Assembly: GCF_002394865.1 (NCBI RefSeq)
Contig: NZ_DGUZ01000009.1
Location: 304,357-368,356, forward strand
Reading direction: 5' to 3'
Origin: Fibrobacter sp. UBA4297
Lineage (GTDB): Bacteria; Fibrobacterota; Fibrobacteria; Fibrobacterales; Fibrobacteraceae
DNA length: 64,000 nucleotides
Shown: positions 37,251-45,612 of the stretch, piece after piece
Layout: every line of letters starts with the position of its first letter
Numbering within the stretch: position 1 is the stretch's first letter
The notes under the pieces: model-generated
Told to the model about the DNA's origin: nothing
Seen by the model: only the letters and a program-made list of their open reading frames with translations
The model's database searches: none
Position numbers and translations under genes: made by a program

Positions 37251-37279
37251 ATTATAGTAAAAAGATGGGTTAATGACAA
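37251..37279 (-). promoter_or_regulatory. carAB promoter
   Basis: On the minus strand: TTGTCA, 17 nt, TATAAT, a near-consensus sigma-70 promoter. Start site predicted near 37244, giving a leader of about 190 nt. Confidence 0.8.
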
Positions 37280-37421
37280 TCCATATTTCAGAAAAATTTT
37301 TACGCTGTTTTAGACATTTTGTTTAGAAAAACAAGTGTTTTCACTAATTGTAAAAACTGACACGAAAAGGCTAGCAAAACTAAAATCAACAACCATTTTT
37401 TTTCAAAATTTTAGAAATAGT

Positions 37422-37450
37422 TTGCTTTTTTGTGCAGTAAATATTATATT
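37422..37450 (+). promoter_or_regulatory. Promoter of the radical-SAM gene
   Basis: TTGCTT, 17 nt, TATATT, about 50 nt before the ATG at 37504. The sequence between this and the carAB promoter (37280-37420) is AT-rich and shows no gene. Confidence 0.6.
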
Positions 37451-37503
37451 TAGTGAACAAAAAGGCAAGTAAACAAGTGTGTCGTTAAAAACGATGGGTA
37501 AAA

Positions 37504-38802
37504 ATGGATTTACGCGATAAACTGAACATTCTAGGCGACGCCGCCAAGTACGATGTTTCGTGCTCGTCGAGCGGTTCCAAGCGCAATTCGCCAAAAGGCG
37601 GAATGGGGTGCGGGCATAGCTCAGGCATTTGCCATACGTGGAGCGCCGATGGACGCTGCATTTCGCTTTTAAAAGTGCTGTTCAGTAACGCCTGCAAGTA
37701 CGATTGCGCCTATTGCGTGAACCGACGCAGTAACGACATCCCGCGAGCAACTTTTACGCCCAAAGAACTCATCAACCTTACGTTGGAATTTTACCGCCGT
37801 AATTACATTGAAGGGCTTTTCTTGAGTTCGGCCGTAATTGGCACACCTGATTACACAATGGAATTGTTAATTAAGGTGGCTAAGGAATTGCGATTGGTAC
37901 ACCATTTTGGCGGTTACATTCATTTAAAGGCAATTCCTGGCGCAAGTTCTAGACTCTTGTTCGAAGCCGGGCTTTATGCCGACCGCAGCAGCGTGAATAT
38001 CGAAATCCCTTCGGACAAGCAGTTGCAATACCTTGCACCCGAAAAGAATTTTGCATCCATTTACCGTCCGATGAATTTTTTGGCAGAACGCAAGCTAGAA
38101 TACAAAACGGACAAGTCCAAGTATTCTCCGAAGTTCTTGCCGGCAGGGCAGAGCACACAGATGATTGTCGGAGCGTCGGGGGAGACCGATTTCCAAATTT
38201 TGACGCTCTCGGCAGGCTTTTACAAGCAACAGCAAATGAAGCGTGTTTATTTCTCGGGGTATGTTCCCATAAATGCGGATAAGCGCTTGCCTGTAATCAC
38301 CACAAAACCGCCGCTTTTACGCGAACACCGGCTTTATCAGGCCGACTGGCTCATGCGCTTTTACAAGTTCGAGTACAACGAGATTCTCGACGAGAAAAAT
38401 CCATTCCTGGACCCGGATTTGGATCCGAAAGTGATGTGGGCACTCCGCCATCCGGAATGCTTCCCGGTCGATTTGCAAACTGCCGATTACGAGATGATTT
38501 TGCGCGTGCCCGGCATTGGCGTGAGGTCAGCACAGCTCATTGTCAGCGGAAGGCGTTATTCTAAAATCAGATTCGAACATTTGAAGAAAATGGGGGTGGT
38601 GCTCAAGCGCGCGAAATACTTCATCTACGATAGCGACGTGCCGCGAGAACTCCACAAGCTTTACCCCGAGATGATTCGCCCCTTGCTCATAGCGGGCAAG
38701 CCCAAGAACGATCAACTCGACCTGTTCGACACCATGCCCGCCGCACTGCCACAGCCAAAAGCCGCACCATACACTAACGCTTTGTCAATCGCAAACAACT
38801 AA
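37504..38802 (+). CDS. Radical-SAM putative DNA modification/repair protein
   Basis: 432 residues. The cluster motif CKYDCAYC (CxxxCxxC, about residues 64-71) is preceded by the conserved MGCGHSSGICHTWSADGRC. A C-terminal HhH segment (VPGIGVRSAQLIV, about 335-348) suggests DNA contact. It matches the TIGR03916-type family, which always accompanies a partner like the next gene and is thought to act in DNA metabolism together with a uracil-DNA-glycosylase-like domain. The substrate is unknown. Confidence 0.85.
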   Translation: MDLRDKLNILGDAAKYDVSCSSSGSKRNSPKGGMGCGHSSGICHTWSADGRCISLLKVLFSNACKYDCAYCVNRRSNDIPRATFTPKELINLTLEFYRRNYIEGLFLSSAVIGTPDYTMELLIKVAKELRLVHHFGGYIHLKAIPGASSRLLFEAGLYADRSSVNIEIPSDKQLQYLAPEKNFASIYRPMNFLAERKLEYKTDKSKYSPKFLPAGQSTQMIVGASGETDFQILTLSAGFYKQQQMKRVYFSGYVPINADKRLPVITTKPPLLREHRLYQADWLMRFYKFEYNEILDEKNPFLDPDLDPKVMWALRHPECFPVDLQTADYEMILRVPGIGVRSAQLIVSGRRYSKIRFEHLKKMGVVLKRAKYFIYDSDVPRELHKLYPEMIRPLLIAGKPKNDQLDLFDTMPAALPQPKAAPYTNALSIANN

Positions 38803-38833
38803 TAACTAATGACCATTGACTAACTACTAAACA

Positions 38834-39694
38834 ATGTCCCTCGCCATTCATTACGATTCTACTTTCGACGGCTTCTTGAGTGCCGTTTTCGAGATTTACC
38901 GCCAGCATCTCGATGTTTCTTGCTTTGTTGCCGAACGCACGTACGAAGCGGAACGTGAAGTGGCAACCGACCTTTTCGCGCTGCCCTTCCACGTTGAAAC
39001 CTCCGAAGAATCCGCCAACCGCCTCAGGCGTGCCATTACCAACGCCGCAAGCAAAGACGTCTTGAACTTGCTCGAGACTTGTTTCCGTTCCGAAGACGCG
39101 AACATTGAGATGAACATTCTTGCGTATTTGCGCAAGCTTTTTGCGGGGCTTGACCCGAATTACGGCCGCAATCCGTCAAGTCTCGAAATGATTCCGCTCA
39201 TTACCATCGCGCGTTCTGTGCGTCGCGAGATGGACAACATGTACGGAATGGTACGTTTCAACAAAGCGCCTGATGGCATGTACATCGCCGAAATCGAGCC
39301 CAAGTACGACATTCTCGAAATGATTGTCGGGCATTTTCGGTGCCGTTACCCCAATGGCACATGGGCGATTATCGATGTCAAGCGAGGCTTTGGCGTCTAT
39401 TACGAGAATTACCGGACTCATTTTGTAACGGTTCCTGACCCGAGTTACATTTCGGCGCACGCCCCTCCAGATGAATTCACGCGCATGTGGAAGTCTTACT
39501 ACGACACGATGGCGATCAAGGAGCGGCTCAACCCGCGCCTCCTTCGACGTTGCCTGCCTGTACGCTACTGGAAACATCTTCCTGAACGTTCGTTATCGAA
39601 CTACTCGGCGAAAAACATCGGAAATGTAGTGCCGCCGCAACTTCCATCTGAAGTCGCCAAATCAAACGCATCCGCATCCATAAGGCTCAAATAG
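38834..39694 (+). CDS. Partner of radical-SAM protein (TIGR03915-type DNA metabolism protein)
   Basis: 286 residues: IHYDSTFDGFLSAVFEIY start, the middle IARSVRREMDNMYGMVRF, then PNGTWAIIDVKRGFGVYY. In many bacteria this domain is fused to a uracil-DNA-glycosylase-like domain; here it ends after about 260 residues and no glycosylase domain follows. The start has no ribosome-binding site; an array of ACTAATAAC-like repeats fills the 31-nt gap after the radical-SAM stop. Probably co-transcribed. Confidence 0.8.
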   Translation: MSLAIHYDSTFDGFLSAVFEIYRQHLDVSCFVAERTYEAEREVATDLFALPFHVETSEESANRLRRAITNAASKDVLNLLETCFRSEDANIEMNILAYLRKLFAGLDPNYGRNPSSLEMIPLITIARSVRREMDNMYGMVRFNKAPDGMYIAEIEPKYDILEMIVGHFRCRYPNGTWAIIDVKRGFGVYYENYRTHFVTVPDPSYISAHAPPDEFTRMWKSYYDTMAIKERLNPRLLRRCLPVRYWKHLPERSLSNYSAKNIGNVVPPQLPSEVAKSNASASIRLK

Positions 39695-39710
39695 CCGAGC
39701 TTACGCCTTG

Positions 39711-39726
39711 TGGCACATATTTTGCT
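39711..39726 (+). promoter_or_regulatory. Sigma-54-type promoter upstream of GH5
   Basis: TGGCACATATTTTGCT: GG and GC separated by exactly 10 nt, matching the TGGCAC-N5-TTGCT consensus. About 100 nt before the GH5 start. A sigma-70-like TATAAT lies near 39805, so two promoters are possible. Confidence 0.6.
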
Positions 39727-39826
39727 TGAAAAATCCATGATTGAGCGCGGAATTTTTTATATATGCGAAAAATTTTTGGCTCTAAAAAACATTTAGTTGT
39801 ATATTTATAATGGATTAATTGACATT

Positions 39827-41464
39827 ATGGAGAAAATTAAAGACATGAACGGCTCATCTGTGAAACCGGGCTTTTTCGTTCAAGATTCTTTTCTGTATAG
39901 CAAGGACAACGAAAAGGTTGTTCTTCGTGGTGTAAACCACATGTTTATTTGGACGGATCGTGAAGGCAAGACCATTCCCGAAATTGCAAAGACTGGCGCA
40001 AACTGTGTAAGAATTGTTTGGAATACGCGTGGCCGCATCAGCGACCTCGACAATATCATTTCGCTTTGTATTGCCAACGGCATGATTCCTATTCCGGAAA
40101 TTCATGACACGACCGGTAACTGGGACCGCTTGAGCGACGCCCTTGAATTTTGGCTTCGCGAAGAAACGCTCCAGATGATTTACAATCATCAGGAATACTT
40201 GATTTTGAACATCGGTAACGAACCGGGTGACAAGGCCCAGAGCGCCGATGACTTTTTCAATGCCTACAACATCATCGTTACAAAGCTCCGCGCCTCCGGC
40301 GTGCGTGTGCCGATCATGATCGACGCCGATGAATGGGGCCAGAACGAAAAGAATTTGTTGAACGTGGGCCCGAAGCTTTTGCAGGCAGACCCCGAACACA
40401 ACTTGATTTTCTCGATTCACATGTGGTGGCCGACCGAACGCCACAATCCGGTGGCAACAGGCTACGAAACCGTCAAGGACCGCATCAAGGGTACGCTCGA
40501 AGAATCCCTCAAGCGTAAGATTCCCCTGATTGTCGGTGAATTTGCTCCGGTGGCTGCAGGCGGTGTTCGTGAAATTCCGTACAAGTTTATCATGTCGGAA
40601 TGCGAACGCTTGAACATCGGCTGGCTCGCATGGAGTTGGGGTCCGGGAAACTTCGACAGCCCGGAAATGGATATGACAGTTCACGGCTCCTACAATACGC
40701 TTATTGGCTGGGGCAAGGAAGTCGCTGTCGACAGCCCTCTAGGCATCCAGAATACGAGCGTGATTCCGAACTTTATCCAGAACAAGGATTTCACGACCGG
40801 TTCTCAGGGAACTGGTGCGAACATCATCGAAAACGGCGAATTCAACGCCGAAGATCCGCTTTCTGGCTGGACAACCGACTTCTGGGGTGGAAAGGGCGAC
40901 GTGACCGTCAAAGACGGCGTTGTGCGTTTCGACATCAAGAAGGGCGGCAAGGATTCCTGGAATCTCCAGTTCAAGCAGCATTTTGCGCTCCACAAGGGTG
41001 TAACGTACATCTTTAGCATGCGCGCCAAGGCCGATAAGCCCCGTACGCTGAACGTGAACATCAAGAAGGACTGCGAAACTTACACGCCGTACGCAAACGG
41101 TCGTATTCTCGACTTGAGCACGAGCTGGCAGAACTTCAGCTGGAAATTTACGATGAAGGAAGAAACCGACCTCGATGCCGTGCTCATCTTCGACATGGGC
41201 GGCGTGCCGATTTCCTGGAATCTCGCCGATGTTTCGCTCGTTCATGCCCGCAGCGTTGCCGATCGTTTGAACAGAACGTTCCAGCGCAACGTGCAAAAGA
41301 ACTCCGGTTACTTCAACGCACCGAACGGCCCGTGGGAACTGCACCTGTACTCCACAGATGGCAAACTCCTCGAGATTCTCGACAAGGGCAAGGGCGGGGA
41401 AGGCATGCGTCAGTATCCGAAGATCGAACGCAGCGGCATCATGGTTATCAAAGACATCGGATAA
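39827..41464 (+). CDS. GH5 glycoside hydrolase with C-terminal carbohydrate-binding module
   Basis: 545 residues from ATG 39827. The GH5 barrel (about 15-310) has the acid/base Glu in NIGNEPGD and the nucleophile in LIVGEFAPV. A CBM4/9-like jelly roll follows (about 335-480: IENGEFNAED, GWTTDFWGG, VTYIFSMRAKAD), then a short tail with the C-terminal pattern of Fibrobacter secreted enzymes. Cellulase or mannanase specificity cannot be told. No signal peptide is seen: the N-terminus is MEKIKDMNGSSVKPG. A GGAG lies before the alternative ATG 39845. Confidence 0.85.
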   Translation: MEKIKDMNGSSVKPGFFVQDSFLYSKDNEKVVLRGVNHMFIWTDREGKTIPEIAKTGANCVRIVWNTRGRISDLDNIISLCIANGMIPIPEIHDTTGNWDRLSDALEFWLREETLQMIYNHQEYLILNIGNEPGDKAQSADDFFNAYNIIVTKLRASGVRVPIMIDADEWGQNEKNLLNVGPKLLQADPEHNLIFSIHMWWPTERHNPVATGYETVKDRIKGTLEESLKRKIPLIVGEFAPVAAGGVREIPYKFIMSECERLNIGWLAWSWGPGNFDSPEMDMTVHGSYNTLIGWGKEVAVDSPLGIQNTSVIPNFIQNKDFTTGSQGTGANIIENGEFNAEDPLSGWTTDFWGGKGDVTVKDGVVRFDIKKGGKDSWNLQFKQHFALHKGVTYIFSMRAKADKPRTLNVNIKKDCETYTPYANGRILDLSTSWQNFSWKFTMKEETDLDAVLIFDMGGVPISWNLADVSLVHARSVADRLNRTFQRNVQKNSGYFNAPNGPWELHLYSTDGKLLEILDKGKGGEGMRQYPKIERSGIMVIKDIG

Positions 41465-41509
41465 AACGTTACCTTCCGCGGTCCTTTTTGACTTTTCATC
41501 CTTTGAATT

Positions 41510-41540
41510 GTCATTCTCGACCGAAGGGAGGGAACCCATT
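41510..41540. repeat. Dispersed GTCATTCTCGACCGAAGGGA repeat
   Basis: A shortened copy of the dispersed family between GH5 and its terminator. Confidence 0.6.
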
Positions 41541-41553
41541 ATTTCTTGAAAAA

Positions 41554-41584
41554 AAACGCAATCCTTCAAGGACTGCGTTTTTTT
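41554..41584. terminator. Bidirectional terminator between GH5 and the FNT channel
   Basis: AAACGCA/TGCGTTT (41554-41560 with 41574-41580) around TCCTTCAAGGA, with A-run and T-run on either side, so it works on both strands of this convergent pair. Confidence 0.85.
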
Positions 41585-41601
41585 ATTTGAAGAGTTTTTA
41601 C

Positions 41602-42225
41602 TTACGCTTTCGCGGACTTGGCGTTCAACTTTTGCATCAGCGGGATGAGTCCACCGCCAATGGAATTGCCAATTGTAATCGCGACAAGCGCTTTGAGCAT
41701 TGTCATTGAAAAATCGCCTGCAAGCGAGAAGTAGAACATGTCTGCAATGCAGTGCTCGAAACCGCTCAAAATAAAGACCATCACCGGGAGGAACACGATA
41801 AGCACTTTCCCGACCTGGTTTTCTACGGTCTTGTAGCCGTCTGCCGCGATGAACATGAGCATCCCGCAGAAAATCCCGAGCACGAGCAAACTTGCAAAAT
41901 CGTCTCCGTCCTTGATAACGCAAAGAGCATTTGCCTTCGCTTGAAGTGCGGCGCCATAACGAGTCGCTGCCATCAACTTCGCAAAAATGAAAGTTCCGAT
42001 AAAATTCCCGAACCAGACAATTCCCAAAAAGCCCCAATAATTAATTTTATTGTTGACAAAGTAACCAACTTTGCCTGTAAAAAGGTTGAACCCGAAATTT
42101 AAAATCGTAAAAAGGCCGAGCCCGAACAAGAACGATCCGAGGATTTTATTGTCGCAAGAAAGGTAAACTGTTCCGCCGAGCCCAATGCACAAACCGGAGT
42201 ATATAGACTTGATAAAATTAATCAT
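41602..42225 (-). CDS. Formate/nitrite transporter-family channel
   Basis: 207 residues, about six hydrophobic segments. Motifs LCIGLGGTVYLS, NFGFNLFTGKVGY (FNT selectivity region), VWFGNFIGT, FLPVMVFILSGFEHCIADMFYF (the conserved His near the pore) and ITIGNSIGGGL. Shorter than the usual 250-280 because both ends are trimmed. Formate export would suit a fermenter that produces formate (inference). ATG 42225 was chosen because upstream codons give a non-membrane tail. Confidence 0.85.
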   Translation of the reverse strand: MINFIKSIYSGLCIGLGGTVYLSCDNKILGSFLFGLGLFTILNFGFNLFTGKVGYFVNNKINYWGFLGIVWFGNFIGTFIFAKLMAATRYGAALQAKANALCVIKDGDDFASLLVLGIFCGMLMFIAADGYKTVENQVGKVLIVFLPVMVFILSGFEHCIADMFYFSLAGDFSMTMLKALVAITIGNSIGGGLIPLMQKLNAKSAKA

Positions 42226-42357
42226 GGCGCCAAATTTAGTAAAAAAGCGCCGTTTATTACAGGTCCTCCATGTATATTCCTGTTTCCTCAATTTGGTCGC
42301 ATATGGTCACTAAAGTTGCGGTAAAGACGGGGAGGGCATTCATATCCGTCTCTACCG

Positions 42358-42730
42358 TTACAGTTTCTGTAAAGTCTCTATCGTTACAGGTGATGATTGC
42401 ATCATTTCGGTAATATTTAAAATATCATTATGATGGCTTGCCGAAATATGGAGGATTATGGAGTTCGACTTCACTATGGTAATGGCAAAGTCATTTTCTG
42501 TATCGACTTCGATTTTGCATGTCGCGTCGTTTGGCTTTTGTTTGGTGCTTGCAGGAATTTCAAATGATGAACTTGATAGGGGAGTGATGGAACTGGAGGA
42601 GAGTACGGTTGAGCTTGATGAGGGTGTTTTATACTTATCCATCAAGATTCCGCATCCGGCGCAACCGGAGATGTTTCATCTGAAAAGCAAGCTGTAAGGG
42701 CGAGAGCTGCTACCGCAGAAATTTCATCAA
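42358..42730 (-). pseudogene. Broken Ser-linker lipoprotein gene
   Basis: On the minus strand a lipoprotein signal end (AVAALALTACFSDETSP) stops at TGA 42644. A Ser-rich linker (SSSSTVLSSSSITPLSSSS) and about 50 further residues ending at 42358 continue in another frame that starts at ATG 42642 (overlapping TGATG). The upstream ATGAAATTTCTGCGG also runs into a stop. At least two frameshifts are needed for one lipoprotein, so it is degraded. The gap 42741-42836 holds nothing recognisable. Confidence 0.65.
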
Positions 42731-42836
42731 CAAAATAAGTTTTATTTTCCAAACTAATATTGCAATAGTTTACAACAGTCATAAACTCAGAATACCATAT
42801 AAAAGACAATTTTTATATATTGTCCTTAACAAATTT

Positions 42837-43598
42837 ATGAAAATCCTTAAAATTTTACCCATAATCGCCATAGCGCTCTTCGCGGCGTGCAAATCAACCG
42901 TGCCGCAGTCCGAAAGCCTGCTCGAAGAACACATTTCGTCGGCGGGGGAGATCTGTTCGAGTTCAGTAACGGAGCTTATTCCAGAAAGTAGTTCGAGTTT
43001 CAGCTCTAGTTCTAGCGCAATAGTACTTCCTATAGCATGGGATACTTTAACTTTAGACGATCATATCGATTTCGGCGATACTTGTATTATGTGGGGGAGT
43101 CTTTTCTGTTGGAATTATGATGAACTTCTAAAAGATTCACTATTGAATTTCAGAATAGCGAAATATTCGTTATTATCTTCCTTATATCATGCACTGTATC
43201 AAGGTGCTTTAGTCTATTTTCAAGAAAGTTGCGGTGGCACTTTTTTGATTTCAGCGTGCGAAGTTTTATATAAAGACAATAAGCTCCAATTAAACGCGTC
43301 ATCTGCTGGAAGTGTGGTGACAATTTCTGTGACAATAACGAAAGGTCTCGCAACAATACAAGAAAAAATCAACTATTCACAAAAAGAGCTTTTTGATAGA
43401 ATCTGTAGTTATCACAAAGAAGACCCCAAAATAGAGCATGTTGAATGCATTGAAAATACAATAACGTTTACCATAAAAAATAATTTTAGCGATAACGATT
43501 TAAAAATCCTTGCTAATGAACTCGACAAAGAAGCTTGCAACGCCTGGCATATGGATAATACACGTTCACAATGTTATTTCGGTAATGGTGAAAATTAA
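42837..43598 (+). CDS. Small lipoprotein, tandem paralogue 1 of 5
   Basis: 253 residues. Lipobox FAAC then KSTVPQSESLLEE, a signal region nearly identical in four of the five paralogues. A Ser-rich linker (SSSSFSSSSSA) is the longest of the set. The soluble domain has paired Cys and the family end pattern (HKEDPKIEHVECIENTITFT, then a DLKILANELDKEAC helix). Function unknown; outer surface or periplasm by lipobox. Confidence 0.75.
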   Translation: MKILKILPIIAIALFAACKSTVPQSESLLEEHISSAGEICSSSVTELIPESSSSFSSSSSAIVLPIAWDTLTLDDHIDFGDTCIMWGSLFCWNYDELLKDSLLNFRIAKYSLLSSLYHALYQGALVYFQESCGGTFLISACEVLYKDNKLQLNASSAGSVVTISVTITKGLATIQEKINYSQKELFDRICSYHKEDPKIEHVECIENTITFTIKNNFSDNDLKILANELDKEACNAWHMDNTRSQCYFGNGEN

Positions 43599-43612
43599 AA
43601 AATTGGGATAAC

Positions 43613-44311
43613 ATGAAACTCCTTAAAATTTTACCTATAATCGTTATTGCACTCCTAGCTGCCTGCAAATCGACTGTACCGCAAACCCAAAGCCTGCTTG
43701 AAGAACACGTTTCGTCGGCGGGGGAGATTAGTTCGAGTTCTGATGAGATTGCAAAACCGAAGTATGCCAACCCGAAGGATTCTGTAGAGCGATTTGAACA
43801 AGCTATGGATTCAATGATATATGCAGCTTTGCATTTTATAGCAAAGGATAATAACTATAATCCTTGTGGATGTTCGCAAGGCGTTCAATCCTGTAGTGTC
43901 CTATTTAATGGAAATTTATTAGATTATTCCTCAGAACTCAAATCTAAAGGAATTAACGATCAACTCCAGTTAAACGTTTTATCTGTATTAAAAAATGTGA
44001 AAACATCGCTAACCATAAGTAACGAAACAGCGTTTGTTCGTGAAGAATTTTCAGATTACTATAAAGATTCCAAACTCGCTGAATTTTGCGTTTTTCACAA
44101 AAATGATCCGAAAGTGAAAAATGTAGAGTGCATTGATAAGGTTATAACATTTTCTTTAAATGATAATTATCGCGATATCGATTTAAAAACTCTAGCAAAA
44201 GAACTGTATAGCTATTGCGATTTATGGCAAAGTCGAGTATGTGCAAGATGCGGCCCAAATTACATGCGCAATCAACATTATGAAGAAGAAGGTTTAAAAG
44301 ATTTAGAATAA
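43613..44311 (+). CDS. Small lipoprotein, tandem paralogue 2 of 5
   Basis: 232 residues. Lipobox LAAC, KSTVPQTQSLLEE, short Ser stretch, then KYANPKDSVERFEQAMDS and a domain ending FCVFHKNDPKVKNVECID, DLKTLAKELYSYC. Fourteen nt after paralogue 1. Closest to paralogue 4 in the region after the linker (PKYANPKDSV against PRYASPEDSV). Function unknown. Confidence 0.75.
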   Translation: MKLLKILPIIVIALLAACKSTVPQTQSLLEEHVSSAGEISSSSDEIAKPKYANPKDSVERFEQAMDSMIYAALHFIAKDNNYNPCGCSQGVQSCSVLFNGNLLDYSSELKSKGINDQLQLNVLSVLKNVKTSLTISNETAFVREEFSDYYKDSKLAEFCVFHKNDPKVKNVECIDKVITFSLNDNYRDIDLKTLAKELYSYCDLWQSRVCARCGPNYMRNQHYEEEGLKDLE

Positions 44312-44312
44312 T

Positions 44313-44323
44313 GGGGGGGGGGG
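44313..44323 (+). repeat. Run of 11 G residues
   Basis: A homopolymer G tract directly after the paralogue 2 stop and 28 nt before the paralogue 3 start. Such tracts mutate by slippage. Confidence 0.9.
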
Positions 44324-44350
44324 AGAATTGCGCTCTTCAAAGGTGTTTTT

Positions 44351-44908
44351 ATGAAATATTTTAAGATTATTTTATTTGCATTGTACACGTTGCTTGCAGC
44401 CTGCAAATCCACGGATTCTGTAGCAGAAAAAAACATAGACATTTGTTTTGACGATTCTCAAAAAACATTTGATGACAGCAGCTGCTTTGACCCGAAAATT
44501 TCATCTTGCACTGTCGAATTTCAAGAAAATTTGGTTCGATTGATCAAAAAGACGGCCTATGAGCACAGCAGAACACTCTCCACTTGGGTTACAATTACAA
44601 ATGGGGGAGTTGCCGTAAACGAAGAGTTTATGTTCTTCGGAAACGCCAAGTTGACCGAACTATGCTCCAATTACAAAAATGATTCCACCAAAAGAAATGT
44701 TGAATGCATAAGCAATATTATTTCATACTCAATAGACAAACAATTCTCCGATCAAGATTTGAAAAATATTGCCGACCAGCTCTATGTTTATTGCAAAGAG
44801 TACATATTTTCACCCCAAAAACAGTGCAGCTATATTCAAAACAGGCAGAACAAAACTGAGGACGATGGAATTCCTGACTTGAATTTAGAAATTGACTTTT
44901 TTGAATAA
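44351..44908 (+). CDS. Small lipoprotein, tandem paralogue 3 of 5 (divergent)
   Basis: 185 residues. Lipobox LAAC then KSTDSVAEKN; lacks the STVPQSESLLEE stretch and Ser linker of its neighbours and is the most divergent and shortest. It keeps the two-Cys domain (SCTVEFQENLVRL) and the end pattern (CSNYKNDSTKRNVECISNI, DLKNIADQLYVYC). The G11 tract lies just upstream. Function unknown. Confidence 0.75.
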   Translation: MKYFKIILFALYTLLAACKSTDSVAEKNIDICFDDSQKTFDDSSCFDPKISSCTVEFQENLVRLIKKTAYEHSRTLSTWVTITNGGVAVNEEFMFFGNAKLTELCSNYKNDSTKRNVECISNIISYSIDKQFSDQDLKNIADQLYVYCKEYIFSPQKQCSYIQNRQNKTEDDGIPDLNLEIDFFE

Positions 44909-44915
44909 TTAGAAT

Positions 44916-45581
44916 ATGAAACTCCTCAAAATTTTACCCATAATTGCCATTGCGTTCCTCGCAGCGTGCAAATCAACCGTGCCGCAGTCCGAAAGCCTGC
45001 TCGAAGAACGCGTCTCTCCGGTTCAAGAAAATAGTTCGAGCTCTGCGGAGGTTTCAAAGCCAAGGTATGCAAGTCCGGAGGATTCTGTAAAGCGATTTCA
45101 ACAAGCAAAAGATTCGTTACTATTTGCTGCACTGTATATACTTATACACAAGGATGGCGGTGCTCGTATTTTTTCTTGCGGAGGCAGGGGTCCAGACATC
45201 TTATCTTGCGATGTTCAAATTGATGAAAATATACTCCGACTAAATGCTTTGTCCGTTTTACAAAACATAAAAACATCGATTACCATATCGAAAGGAATCG
45301 CCACAGTTCGTGAAGAATTCACAAACCATTTTAAAGATGCCGAACTAGCTGAATTTTGCAAATTTCATAAAAACGATCCCAAAGTAAAGCATGTTGAACA
45401 CATTGACAATGTTATAACATTCACACTAGAAGATGATTTCAGCGATATTGATTTAGGTAACCTTGCTCATAAATTAAAAGAAGATTGCAATTTGATGGAA
45501 GAAACACTAAGGGGAGGCAAATGTCCCAATTTAAGGCAGAGAGAGAATCTCAATTTAGACGAACTAGGCAATCTTGACTAA
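44916..45581 (+). CDS. Small lipoprotein, tandem paralogue 4 of 5
   Basis: 221 residues. Lipobox LAAC, KSTVPQSESLLEERVSPVQ, then PRYASPEDSVKRFQQAKDS and the family domain with FCKFHKNDPKVKHVEHIDNV, DLGNLAHKLKEDC. Seven nt after paralogue 3. Function unknown. Confidence 0.75.
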   Translation: MKLLKILPIIAIAFLAACKSTVPQSESLLEERVSPVQENSSSSAEVSKPRYASPEDSVKRFQQAKDSLLFAALYILIHKDGGARIFSCGGRGPDILSCDVQIDENILRLNALSVLQNIKTSITISKGIATVREEFTNHFKDAELAEFCKFHKNDPKVKHVEHIDNVITFTLEDDFSDIDLGNLAHKLKEDCNLMEETLRGGKCPNLRQRENLNLDELGNLD

Positions 45582-45612
45582 GATTTTAACGAAGGAATGG
45601 ATTGAAAAACTT

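Noticed and set aside
42458..42697. Plus-strand frame of 79 codons
   Set aside because: Shadow of the degraded Ser-linker lipoprotein gene on the minus strand, which has a recognisable signal and linker.
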